Shown here in pieces: positions 8,064-16,607 of a stretch of 53,267 nucleotides of DNA; the first letter of the stretch is position 1, and every line of letters begins with the position of its first letter. The translations under genes and the position numbers were made by a program. The stretch is from CAZDYP01 sp964509505 (lineage in GTDB: Bacteria > Chloroflexota > Anaerolineae > JACRMK01). The notes beneath the pieces are model-generated. The model saw nothing but the letters and a program-made list of their open reading frames with translations. It did not search any database and had not been told where the DNA came from. The DNA lies in assembly GCA_964509505.1 (NCBI GenBank), contig CAZDYP010000009.1:1-53267 (forward strand), read 5' to 3'.

Positions 8064-8069
8064 GTTATA
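8064..8069 (-). promoter_or_regulatory. -10 box TATAAC for a leaderless PIG-V transcript
   Basis: TATAAC on the minus strand ends 7 nt before the ATG at 8056. The expected transcript start coincides with that start codon. No ribosome binding site exists upstream. Confidence 0.45.
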
Positions 8070-8125
8070 GAAGGAGCAGTGCTGACGATTAGTTTTCGCT
8101 AAGGTGGCATGACGCACGATCGCGC

Positions 8126-9529
8126 TTATGCTGATTTTCTCATGAACAACAGCCACAACAGCACCAACCCCAACCCACTCACACACCCCAAGCACTGCAA
8201 GATGCCGCCCGATGCTTGCGGCGCGGCGGGCGCAGGATTTTGCGGCGCGGGGGTGGGGAGCGCGGCGGCAGGGGCGGTGGCTTGCGCAGCGGGTGTGGGC
8301 TGCGCGACGACGGCAGGCGCTGTTGCGCGCGAGGGCGGCGCGGCGGTGCCCGTGATGTCACGTGGAGCGAGACGCAAGGATGCGCGCCAACGATCATCCA
8401 AACTCTGCACGCCGAAGCCATACACTTCCTTCAGTGCGTCCTCCACCAACGCGCCGCGCTTGAACACGTTGAGCAGTTGCACCATCTTGTCTTTGCCGTG
8501 CGTTTCAATCAAGTACTTCACAAGGCTGTACGCTTCGGCATAAAACAAAATCACTTGGTCGGGCTGGCCGGGAATCGCCACCATAGAGCGCACCGAGATG
8601 AGACGGTCCGTCCTCACGGCGCGGTCCAGCGAATCGAGAAAGCCACGCTCGACAGTCAGCTGGTTATACATGGACAAGCCTTCGTCCAACCACGCGGGCA
8701 GACTCACCCCGCCAATCAACGGGTTCGTCGCCGCCAAATGCACGACGAGATGCGATAGCTCGTGATACGTCGTGTTGTCCACGTCGGCGTGACCGCCCAA
8801 CAACAACACCGTGTTAGGCGTGGCGAGCTGCCCTAAGGTGACCAAGCCCGCATCCGCCGTCAAGCCCTTGGTTGGCAACGCGGCAAGCATGTCCTCGCGC
8901 GAACGATAGATGAAGATTTTCGCGTCTTCAGTTAGTTCCACCCCGACTTGCTGCTGCAACTTGCGGATGGCTTCGACGGCGACCCGCAAGCGTCCGCGCC
9001 CATAATCGTCCGATGCGCCATACCAGAAGACGGTCACCGCTCCTTTGCCCACAGGCGCGCTCATCGTCTTGAAAGCGAAGCGGTCATCGAGGAAGGTGTA
9101 AATCGCTTTGTCGGTCTTGAGCGTTTGCCCTGCCGCATTCTCAACTTCCCAGTAATACTCGATGTCCGTGCCGGGCACGAGCCCACCGCGCTGCAACGTG
9201 CGCGTGAACACCACGGTCACATTTTTGCCCGGCGCGAATTCCGCTTTACCGCGCGTCGAAGCGAGGCCGGGGTCGCCCGTTTTGTAGCGCGCGATCACCG
9301 TTGCAGCAGTGATGTCTGAATCGGATTGCAGCGTGATGCGGTAGCGGATGTATTCGGCAAACGATGATTCCACGCTCGCGTTGCTGGCTTTGATGCCGCC
9401 TTGCGCGAACACAGGCGCGATTGCCAGCACACTAACCAACCAACAAGCCAACGCACCGACGCATCCGCGTCGCCAGGCGAGTTGGTGAATTGATCGGCTT
9501 GTTAGCTTGTTAGTGAATTTGATGTTCAT
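8126..9529 (-). CDS. Peptidase MA-like secreted, membrane-anchored metallohydrolase
   Basis: This 467-residue protein is probably exported and anchored. The N-terminal hydrophobic stretch CVGALACWLVSVLAIAPVFA is a signal peptide or anchor. Residues 40-150 look like a beta-rich domain. The zinc-peptidase core has YHELSHLV near residue 255 (HExxH type) and PAWLDEGLS about 25 residues later, giving the third ligand of the gluzincin clan. After residue 390 comes a Pro/Ala/Thr-rich linker, then a hydrophobic helix GLGLVLLWLLFM and a basic end. Substrates are unknown. Its ATG overlaps the stop of the Trm112 gene in an ATGA, so the two are translationally coupled. Confidence 0.8.
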   Translation of the reverse strand: MNIKFTNKLTSRSIHQLAWRRGCVGALACWLVSVLAIAPVFAQGGIKASNASVESSFAEYIRYRITLQSDSDITAATVIARYKTGDPGLASTRGKAEFAPGKNVTVVFTRTLQRGGLVPGTDIEYYWEVENAAGQTLKTDKAIYTFLDDRFAFKTMSAPVGKGAVTVFWYGASDDYGRGRLRVAVEAIRKLQQQVGVELTEDAKIFIYRSREDMLAALPTKGLTADAGLVTLGQLATPNTVLLLGGHADVDNTTYHELSHLVVHLAATNPLIGGVSLPAWLDEGLSMYNQLTVERGFLDSLDRAVRTDRLISVRSMVAIPGQPDQVILFYAEAYSLVKYLIETHGKDKMVQLLNVFKRGALVEDALKEVYGFGVQSLDDRWRASLRLAPRDITGTAAPPSRATAPAVVAQPTPAAQATAPAAALPTPAPQNPAPAAPQASGGILQCLGCVSGLGLVLLWLLFMRKSA

Positions 9530-9744
9530 GCAGGCGCTCCTAACTGTTCGATGGGCGTGTGCTTGTATTTGTCGCCCTCATCAATCAACATCACAGGAAT
9601 GCCGTCTTTGATGGGATATTTGCGCGCGCAATCGCGGCAGACGAGCCACGTATCTTTGATGAGATCGAGCAAGCCTGGATTCGGACGCTTATCGCGCACA
9701 CAGGCAGGACAACGCAAAATGTCGAGCAAATCTTGTGAGACCAT
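9526..9744 (-). CDS. Trm112-like small zinc protein
   Basis: The 72-residue protein has CPAC near residue 12 and CRDC near residue 36, followed by KYPIKDGIPVMLIDE, the usual ending of the Trm112/YcaR family. Bacterial homologues bind zinc and are proposed partners or activators of methyltransferases, but none is adjacent here. A GGAGG sequence lies 4 bases before the ATG. It is co-transcribed with the peptidase MA gene through a 4-bp overlap. A heptamer array lies just upstream. Confidence 0.85.
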   Translation of the reverse strand: MVSQDLLDILRCPACVRDKRPNPGLLDLIKDTWLVCRDCARKYPIKDGIPVMLIDEGDKYKHTPIEQLGAPA

Positions 9745-9753
9745 GAATCCTCC

Positions 9754-9868
9754 AATGGCAGATGGTAGCTGGCGGATAGCAGGTAGCAGATGGCAAGCGG
9801 CAGATGGCAGTAATTATCGGTGATTAACTATTTGCTATCCGCCATTCGCTATTCGCTAGTCGCAAATC
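9754..9868. repeat. Two heptamer arrays (ATGGCAG/ATAGCAG and CTATTCG/CCATTCG units) before tsaD
   Basis: From 9754 to 9810 units ATGGCAG, ATGGTAG, CTGGCGG, ATAGCAG, GTAGCAG, ATGGCAA, GCGGCAG, ATGGCAG repeat with a 7-bp period. From 9831 to 9868 a second array of CTATCCG, CCATTCG, CTATTCG, CTAGTCG units follows, partly the complement of the first. The arrays separate the divergent Trm112 and tsaD genes and end 12 bp before the tsaD -35 box. Confidence 0.75.
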
Positions 9869-9879
9869 AGTATATCGCC

Positions 9880-9908
9880 TTGCCGCAGCTGCGTCAATCT
9901 GTTACAAT
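9880..9908 (+). promoter_or_regulatory. Sigma70-type promoter for leaderless tsaD (TTGCCG-17-TACAAT)
   Basis: TTGCCG at 9880-9885 and TACAAT at 9903-9908 are spaced by 17 bp. The -10 box ends exactly 6 nt before the ATG at 9915, so transcription should begin at or beside the start codon. No Shine-Dalgarno is present. Confidence 0.65.
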
Positions 9909-9914
9909 CGCGCC

Positions 9915-10988
9915 ATGACCATGATTCTTGGCATCGAAACGAGTTGCGACGAAACGGCGGCAGCGGTTGTGGAGGATGGACGCCTCATCCGCTCCAACGT
10001 CGTCGCCTCGCAAACTGACTTGCACGCAACCTATGGCGGCGTCTTCCCCGAAATGGCCTCGCGTGAGCATGTCTTGAAAATTGTGCCAATCGTTGAGCAA
10101 GCGATGAGTGATGCGTGCGTAGCGTGGTCTGAGCTCGACGCCATCGCGGTTACCTATGGACCTGGACTCGCAGGCTCGTTGCTCGTTGGCGTGAACATGG
10201 CGAAAGGGCTCGCGCTCGCCAAGAACCTGCCGCTCATCGGCGTCAATCATCTGGAAGGGCACATCTACGCCTCATGGCTGACGCCTCAAGTCCCCAATCC
10301 CCAATCCCAAGCTCCAAACTCCAAACTCCAAACTCCAATACCCGAATTTCCCCTTGTTTGCCTGATTGTGTCCGGCGGTCACACTGAACTCATCTTGATG
10401 ACCGATCACGCGCAGTATCAAGCGCTCGGCGCAACCCGCGACGATGCGGCAGGCGAAGCGTTTGATAAGGTCGCGCGCTTATTAGGATTGGGTTACCCCG
10501 GCGGACCCGCTATTCAAAAAGCAGCAGAACACGGTGATGCCACTAAGTTGGCGCTGCCGCGCGCGTGGCTCGCAGACTCATTCGACTTTTCGTTCAGCGG
10601 ACTCAAAACCGCTGCGCTTAATCTCATCAACCCGCAGCGCGGCGCGAAACTGGACCAATCCGCAATTCGCCCTTCGTCCTTCGCTATCAGCGATATTGCG
10701 GCTGCGTTCCAAGCATCGGTGGTGGATGTGCTGGTCGAAAAAACGCGCATAGCAGCGGAACACTTCAAGGCGCGCATGACGCTCATCGGCGGCGGCGTCG
10801 CCGCGAACAAACTATTGCGCGAGCAAATGCGCGCGCGCATTCAAGTCCCCGTGCTCATTCCGCCGATTGCGCTCTGCACAGACAACGGCGCGGTCATCGC
10901 TTCGGCTGCTTACTATCACTTCGTGAAGGGCGAGCGCAGCGGTTGGGACTTGGATGTGGCGCCGGGGTTGCGACTGGCCGCTCACTGA
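9915..10988 (+). CDS. tsaD: tRNA N6-threonylcarbamoyladenosine (t6A37) synthase subunit TsaD
   Basis: TsaD transfers the threonylcarbamoyl group to A37 of ANN-decoding tRNAs with TsaB and TsaE, neither of which is in this window. Family marks are LGIETSCDETAAAVV at the N-terminus, NHLEGHIYA near residue 110 with the metal-binding histidines, LIVSGGHTEL near 150, and the ASKH-fold GGGVAAN late in the protein. The length of 357 exceeds the usual 335-340. The excess lies at residues about 126-143 (VPNPQSQAPNSKLQTPIP), which are encoded by a heptamer repeat inserted in frame. The start is the first ATG, 6 nt after a TACAAT box; MTM or the second ATG at 9921 are both possible. Confidence 0.96.
   Translation: MTMILGIETSCDETAAAVVEDGRLIRSNVVASQTDLHATYGGVFPEMASREHVLKIVPIVEQAMSDACVAWSELDAIAVTYGPGLAGSLLVGVNMAKGLALAKNLPLIGVNHLEGHIYASWLTPQVPNPQSQAPNSKLQTPIPEFPLVCLIVSGGHTELILMTDHAQYQALGATRDDAAGEAFDKVARLLGLGYPGGPAIQKAAEHGDATKLALPRAWLADSFDFSFSGLKTAALNLINPQRGAKLDQSAIRPSSFAISDIAAAFQASVVDVLVEKTRIAAEHFKARMTLIGGGVAANKLLREQMRARIQVPVLIPPIALCTDNGAVIASAAYYHFVKGERSGWDLDVAPGLRLAAH
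10291..10339 (+). repeat. Heptamer array inside the tsaD coding sequence
   Basis: Seven units TCCCCAA, TCCCCAA, TCCCAAG, CTCCAAA, CTCCAAA, CTCCAAA, CTCCAAT make up 49 bp with an exact 7-bp period. They encode a low-complexity Pro/Gln/Asn/Ser loop between the metal-binding and SGGHTEL segments of TsaD. The reading frame is kept. Confidence 0.9.
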
Positions 10989-11069
10989 ACTATCAAGCAA
11001 CGCGATAAAAGGAAATTGGGGTGCGCTCTAAGAAAAATATGGGCACACTATTGATAAAGAGAGGATTGT

Positions 11070-12098
11070 ATGAAAGCGCTCGTATGGGAAGCGCCAAAGG
11101 TGATGGTGATGCGCGAGCAAGCAACGCCAACTGTCGGCGCAGACGAGGTGTTGGTGAAGGTCAGCTATGCGGGGATTTGCGGCTCGGAGCTATCGGGCTA
11201 CTTGGGACACAACGCGCTGCGTGTGCCGCCTCTCGTGATGGGGCATGAGTTCGCGGGCGAAATCGTCGCGGTGGGCATGAATGCTCAAGCGCGCAATGCG
11301 ACACTCGCCGTTGGTCAGACTGTCACAGTTGATCCTATGGCGTATTGCGGGCAATGTGAGTATTGTCAACGCCATCAGCATCATCTCTGCGTGTCACGCC
11401 GACTCATCGGCGCGCATCGCCCCGGCGCGTATGCCGAATATGTGAGCGTGCCGGCCGAGCTGGTGTTCCCATTGCCTGCGCACATGACGCCTCGCATCGG
11501 CGCATTGACGGAACCTGTCGCCGTCGCCGTGCGTATCGGCGAGACGGCAGGACACGTCGAGGGTGAGGAAGTGTTGATCGTCGGCGCGGGCCCAATTGGT
11601 TTATTGGCATTGCAGGTGTTGAGAGCGCACGGCGCGCGGCGTGTGTTCATTTCCGATTTGGAAGCGCAACGCTTGGCGATGGCGGCGGAGCTGGGCGGCG
11701 AGACGTTACACGCGCGCGAGGTAGATGTCGTTAAAACCGTGAAGGAAGCGACGAAAGGCCGTGGCGCTATCGTCGCCATTGATGCGGTCGGCGCCACCAT
11801 CACCCGCGCGCACTGCATCGCGGCGACGCGCCCCGCCGGTCACGTCATCCTGACAGGGCTGCATGAAGAGACGGGCCCCATGCCTGTCGCGGACGTGATT
11901 CGCCGCGAAATCACCTTGCATGGTTGCTTTTGCTACACGGTGCAAAATTTTTCTGAGGCGCTCGAACTGTTGGCGCGCAACGCGATTCGTCTCGACCCAT
12001 GGATTGTCGAAGCGCCACTCGCGGATGGGGGCAAATGGTTTGATCGTTTGATTGAGGAGCCGGGAGGCGTGGCGAAGGTATTGCTGACGCCGTCATAA
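11070..12098 (+). CDS. Zinc-dependent medium-chain alcohol/polyol dehydrogenase
   Basis: This 342-residue MDR-family dehydrogenase oxidises an alcohol or sugar alcohol with NAD(P)+. GICGSEL near residue 36 and GHEFAGE near 62 give the catalytic zinc ligands. CGQCEYCQRHQHHLC near 92 is the structural zinc loop. GAGPIGLLALQ near 171 is the nucleotide-binding turn. It resembles sorbitol and galactitol-1-phosphate dehydrogenases, but the substrate cannot be fixed from sequence. GAGAGGA lies a few bases before the ATG. It is followed by a hairpin whose T-tract serves the opposite strand. Confidence 0.88.
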   Translation: MKALVWEAPKVMVMREQATPTVGADEVLVKVSYAGICGSELSGYLGHNALRVPPLVMGHEFAGEIVAVGMNAQARNATLAVGQTVTVDPMAYCGQCEYCQRHQHHLCVSRRLIGAHRPGAYAEYVSVPAELVFPLPAHMTPRIGALTEPVAVAVRIGETAGHVEGEEVLIVGAGPIGLLALQVLRAHGARRVFISDLEAQRLAMAAELGGETLHAREVDVVKTVKEATKGRGAIVAIDAVGATITRAHCIAATRPAGHVILTGLHEETGPMPVADVIRREITLHGCFCYTVQNFSEALELLARNAIRLDPWIVEAPLADGGKWFDRLIEEPGGVAKVLLTPS

Positions 12099-12104
12099 AA
12101 AGCG

Positions 12105-12129
12105 CTCGCGGGTTGGGGAAACCCGCGAG
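12105..12129 (-). terminator. Intrinsic terminator for the prfA-M20 unit
   Basis: CTCGCGGGTT and AACCCGCGAG form a perfect 10-bp stem with a 5-base loop. On the minus strand the hairpin is followed by CGC and five T residues. It lies just after the M20 stop codon and between converging genes. Confidence 0.75.
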
Positions 12130-12156
12130 GTCTAGCTATGCGCTCGTTAGCTCTGT

Positions 12157-13518
12157 TTAGCTATAGGCAAAGCGCTCGATGATGTGCGCGGTGTGTTGCG
12201 CGCCTTTGACGAACAAATCAAGGCGCATGTTTTCGTTGGGCGCGTGAACTTGCGAACCAGGATAGCCAACGCCCGCATTGGTGATCGGCACGCCAAGATA
12301 GCGCAAGAACGCATAGTTGGGACCGCTGCCGCCCGCCATTGGCGCCATCGCAGGCTCTTGGTCATAGACTTCTTCAGCGCACTGGGTCGCCAATTTGATG
12401 AAAGGATGATCGGGATTCGTGCGCCCCGGATTTTCCGCCGACAGCAACGTGACTTGCGCATCGCTGAATCCTTGCGCGTCGAGATGCTTCCGCAATTTTG
12501 CCACGATGTCTTGTGGGTCTTGCTTCGGCACGAGACGAAAATCTACTTTCGCGCTTGCCCGCGCGGGCAACACCGTCTTCGTGCCAGCGCCTTGATAGCC
12601 TGCTGTCAAGCCGCTAATCGTACAGGTCGGTACCAACACGGCTTCGCGTCGCAACTCGACGCCACTCAAGCCATGTAAAAATTCCTTCACGCCATATCGC
12701 TTCCGCATGTCCTCCGCTGAATCGGGCAACTTTGCCAACAACTCCAAGTCGCGCGCGGTCGCCGTTTCCGCGTGTTCGTAGAAACCCGGAATCAACACGC
12801 GCCCATCGGGGCCTTTAATCGCATTTAACGCCCATACCAAGCGCCACGCCGCATTGGGGAAAATGGAACCGCCCAAGCCCGAATGCGCATCTTGCGTCAA
12901 GCACTCGACGGTCAGCTCGACGTAGCAGATGCCGCGCATCCCCAGCACATTCGTCGGTTGTCCGCGAAAGTTCACGCCGCCACTCTCCCAAATGCACGCC
13001 TCGGCTTTGAGCAAATGCGCGTGCGTCTCGATGAAATGCGGCAAGTTGGGACTGCCGATTTCTTCTTCGCCTTCGATGACAAATGTGATGTGACAGGGCA
13101 GCTCGCCCCGCACAGCTTTCACCGCATCAATCGCCGCGAGCCGACAAACGATGTGCCCCTTGTCGTCGCTCACGCCGCGCGCAAACAGTTTGCCGTCGCG
13201 CAACGTGGGTGTGAATGGCGGCGTCTCCCACAACTCCAAGGGTTCGGGCGGTTGCACGTCGTAATGGTTATACATGAGCAATGTCTTGTCGCTTTTGCCT
13301 TGCGCTGTCGCGACGATGACAGGATGGTTCGGCGTTTCGTGAATCGTCGCCGTGAAGCCGCGCCGTCGCAACATTTCCACAACGAGGCGCGCGCACTCGC
13401 GGATGCCCACCCCTTGCGCGGAGATGCTTGGTTGCGCGCACAAAGTTGACAACTCGGCGATGCTCGCGTCGAGCTGCTGCTCGATGTATGCGTCTATGCG
13501 AGAAAGTGTGTCGTTCAC
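12157..13518 (-). CDS. M20 family dipeptidase / metallopeptidase
   Basis: This 453-residue M20 (ArgE/DapE/CPG2-like) peptidase hydrolyses small peptides or N-acyl amino acids with two zinc ions. Metal and catalytic regions are visible: YNHYDVQPP near residue 83, GVSDDKGH near 114, EGEEEIGSPN near 150, and late PMAGGSGPNYAFL. The dimerisation lid domain sits between residues about 200 and 320. It follows prfA by 10 bp, so they are probably co-transcribed. The start ATG is preceded by GGAG. The exact substrate is unknown. Confidence 0.9.
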   Translation of the reverse strand: MNDTLSRIDAYIEQQLDASIAELSTLCAQPSISAQGVGIRECARLVVEMLRRRGFTATIHETPNHPVIVATAQGKSDKTLLMYNHYDVQPPEPLELWETPPFTPTLRDGKLFARGVSDDKGHIVCRLAAIDAVKAVRGELPCHITFVIEGEEEIGSPNLPHFIETHAHLLKAEACIWESGGVNFRGQPTNVLGMRGICYVELTVECLTQDAHSGLGGSIFPNAAWRLVWALNAIKGPDGRVLIPGFYEHAETATARDLELLAKLPDSAEDMRKRYGVKEFLHGLSGVELRREAVLVPTCTISGLTAGYQGAGTKTVLPARASAKVDFRLVPKQDPQDIVAKLRKHLDAQGFSDAQVTLLSAENPGRTNPDHPFIKLATQCAEEVYDQEPAMAPMAGGSGPNYAFLRYLGVPITNAGVGYPGSQVHAPNENMRLDLFVKGAQHTAHIIERFAYS

Positions 13519-13528
13519 TGGAGTCTCC

Positions 13529-14598
<1,070 letters not shown>

Positions 14599-14602
<4 letters not shown>

Positions 14603-14706
14603 ACACAAACTCCAATCAAAGGTTGACGCTCATGTTTAGAAATTGAGGCGGCGGTGTTCACTAACGCCGCCGGCGCGCTCTCCGCATTGGTTCTTTTTCC
14701 TGACAT
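14599..14706 (-). CDS. Small upstream ORF (35 aa) overlapping the prfA start
   Basis: An ATG at 14706 opens a 35-codon frame, MSGKRTNAESAPAALVNTAA..., ending in TGA that overlaps the prfA GTG by two bases (GTGA). A GC-rich hairpin (GGCGGCG/CGCCGCC, 14647-14672) sits inside the ORF. A promoter-like TTGGAA-18-TATGAT lies just upstream. No clear Shine-Dalgarno is seen and the peptide has no recognised family. It may be a coupled leader peptide for prfA; the position often taken by rpmE in other bacteria holds this ORF instead. Confidence 0.35.
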
Positions 14707-14750
14707 GAGTGAAGGTTGCAATACCTAAACATCATAACACAATCCTAAAG

Positions 14751-16283
14751 TCACTTCCAAACTTTGAAGCGTCGTCCGATGAGGTGTTGGGCGCGCATGA
14801 TTTCTTGCGCGCGCAGCGCCCACGCCGCGCCGATGTAACTGCCAGCGCCGACGAGGAGGCAGCCTAACGCAACCACCAGCACGCTTTGTCCGGCTGCGCT
14901 AACGCTGAATAGCCACACACATCCGCCCATGATGATTGAAGCCAGCAGCGAGGGCGCGCTGGCGCGCATGAGCGCCAGGCCGTCGAAGCCGCCCAACCGA
15001 CGACGCAGCAGCCACCACAACCCCAACGCTTCGACGAGGCTTGCCAATAGATTCGCCAATGCGAGTCCGCCGATGCCCAACGCGCCAACGAGTATGAGAC
15101 TGAACGTGATGTTGAGCATGATGGTTGCGCCGGCAATCACGACGGGCGTGCGCGTATCGCGCAGCGCATAGAACGCGCGTGTGAGAATTTCGGTGATAGC
15201 ATAGGCGACAAGCGCAGGCGCGTAGAACGCCAACGCATACGCCGTGAGTTGCGTGGCTGCGCCTGTGAACTTGCCGCGCTGCAACAAGAGCGCGATGAGC
15301 GGTTCGCGCGCGATAAACAAGCCAACCGTTGCGGGCAAGATAAAGAACAGCAAGGCGCGCAAGACGCTGATTAAGGTGGCGCGTACTTGCGCGAGATCAT
15401 TGCGCGCGACTTGTGTGGCAAACGTCGGAAAGATGGTCGTGGCGAGGGCTTGCGCGATGATGCCGTGTGGCAACAGCATCAACAACCGCGCATTATCCAA
15501 CGCCGCAATCGAACCGGTCGCCAAGCCCGAAGCGAGCGCGGTGTTCACCAAGAAATTGGCGTGATTCAATGCGATGCCCGCCATGCGTGGTCCCATCAAG
15601 CGCATGACCTCGCGCACCCCCGCATCGCGCCACGTGAGAATCGGTTGCCATTGAAACTGATGACGCCGCAGCGCGGGCAGTTGGATGAGCAAGTGTCCCA
15701 ACGCGCCGCCGCCGACGCCGAAGGTCAAGCCCAGCACGCCGAAGCGCGGCTCCAAAAACAACGCGCCGCCAATGATGCCGAGGTTATAGATGATGGGCGC
15801 GAGCGCGGGCGCGAGGAAATGCTGTTGCGCGTTGAGGATGCCCATCACGATGCCGCTCACGCCGAAGATGATCGTTGCGATGAGCATGACGCGCATCAAA
15901 TCCGCCGTGAGCATCTGTTGTGCAGGTGGGAAGGCAGGCGCGACGACGGCGGCGACGAGCCACGGTGCGAGCCAAGCCATTACCAGACCCAGGCACAACA
16001 ACACGACGAAAACAAGATTGATGATGGTCGAGGCAAAGCGCATGGCGCGTCTTGTATTGTCGCGCGTGAGATACGCCGTGAATGTGGGGATGAACGCCGA
16101 ACCGAGCGCGCCGCCCGCAATCAGTTCGAAAATCAAATCGGGGATGCGGAACGCGGCGAGGTACGCGTCGAGTTCGGGACTGTAACCGAGCTGCGCTTGG
16201 ATGATGGCGACGCGCACGAAGCCGAGCATACGGCTGATGACAAAGGCGAGGGAAACGAGGGTGGTGGCGCGGACTAAGGCCAT
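14751..16283 (-). CDS. murJ: Lipid II flippase MurJ (MviN family)
   Basis: The 510-residue protein is very hydrophobic with about 14 predicted helices. It begins with RATTLVSLAFVISRMLGFVR, followed by the typical YLAAFRIPDLIFELIAGGALGSAFIP. This is the MOP-superfamily flippase that moves lipid II across the cytoplasmic membrane for peptidoglycan synthesis. Later segments such as ITEILTRAFYALRDTRTPV also fit. A 99-bp repeat element lies only 14 bp upstream of the ATG, so murJ may be driven by a promoter in or next to that element. No clear ribosome binding site was seen. Confidence 0.93.
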   Translation of the reverse strand: MALVRATTLVSLAFVISRMLGFVRVAIIQAQLGYSPELDAYLAAFRIPDLIFELIAGGALGSAFIPTFTAYLTRDNTRRAMRFASTIINLVFVVLLCLGLVMAWLAPWLVAAVVAPAFPPAQQMLTADLMRVMLIATIIFGVSGIVMGILNAQQHFLAPALAPIIYNLGIIGGALFLEPRFGVLGLTFGVGGGALGHLLIQLPALRRHQFQWQPILTWRDAGVREVMRLMGPRMAGIALNHANFLVNTALASGLATGSIAALDNARLLMLLPHGIIAQALATTIFPTFATQVARNDLAQVRATLISVLRALLFFILPATVGLFIAREPLIALLLQRGKFTGAATQLTAYALAFYAPALVAYAITEILTRAFYALRDTRTPVVIAGATIMLNITFSLILVGALGIGGLALANLLASLVEALGLWWLLRRRLGGFDGLALMRASAPSLLASIIMGGCVWLFSVSAAGQSVLVVALGCLLVGAGSYIGAAWALRAQEIMRAQHLIGRRFKVWK

Positions 16284-16297
16284 GGGGGTGAACAGTA

Positions 16298-16396
16298 ATT
16301 ATTGAGGTTTGAGTAAATCATGTCAGTGGAAATTGCTTGAATTTACTCGCAAAATCAGCATTTTTACCGTGACATCAATTTGTCAAAGGTCAATAG
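16298..16396 (+). mobile_element. MITE-like repeat, copy A (99 bp), identical to an inverted copy at 25694-25792
   Basis: ATTATTGAGGTTTGAG at the left end and AAAGGTCAATAG at the right end bound a 99-bp block that matches the reverse complement of 25694-25792 base for base. The ends form imperfect terminal inverted repeats (19 of 27 positions). An inner GAGTAAAT/ATTTACTC pair also folds. TAATT flanks both sides, a possible target duplication. It has no coding capacity and lies upstream of murJ. Confidence 0.8.
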
Positions 16397-16558
16397 TAAT
16401 TAACGTCAATGCGGGATAAGGTGGCGGGCGATTGACAATCGCGCCTACTCACTGCGAAATCCGCCGGCGCGGGTTCAGTTCCAGCCGACGGCGGTTGGCT
16501 TGGCGCGGCGTTGCGCGCATTGCCTTCGCGGTGGCTTATCCCGCATTCACGTTAATTA
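16397..16558. mobile_element. MITE-like element with 24-bp terminal inverted repeats
   Basis: TAATTAACGTCAATGCGGGA (start of the left arm, 16397-16420) matches the reverse complement of 16535-16558 at 23 of 24 positions. The 162-bp element holds further GC-rich hairpins (GCGATTG/CAATCGC and CCGCCG/CGGCGG) and no ORF. It directly abuts the 99-bp repeat, so the two elements are juxtaposed or nested. The TIR suggests mobilisation by an unidentified transposase. Confidence 0.75.
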
Positions 16559-16576
16559 GCAATTGGAGGCAACACA

Positions 16577-16607
16577 GACTGGCTACGGATGACTGGTGAC
16601 TGATGAC
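16577..16607. repeat. Heptamer repeat forming the end of the GTPase gene
   Basis: On the minus strand AGTCATC, AGTCACC, AGTCATC, CGTAGCC run with a 7-bp period. They encode the last residues SSVTSHP and the TAG stop of the GTPase. The natural C-terminus therefore seems to have been replaced or extended by repeat sequence. Confidence 0.6.

Noticed and set aside
12105..12129. Terminator of the plus-strand alcohol dehydrogenase
   Set aside because: On the plus strand no T-run follows the hairpin; the T-run is on the minus strand, so it is assigned to the M20/prfA unit.
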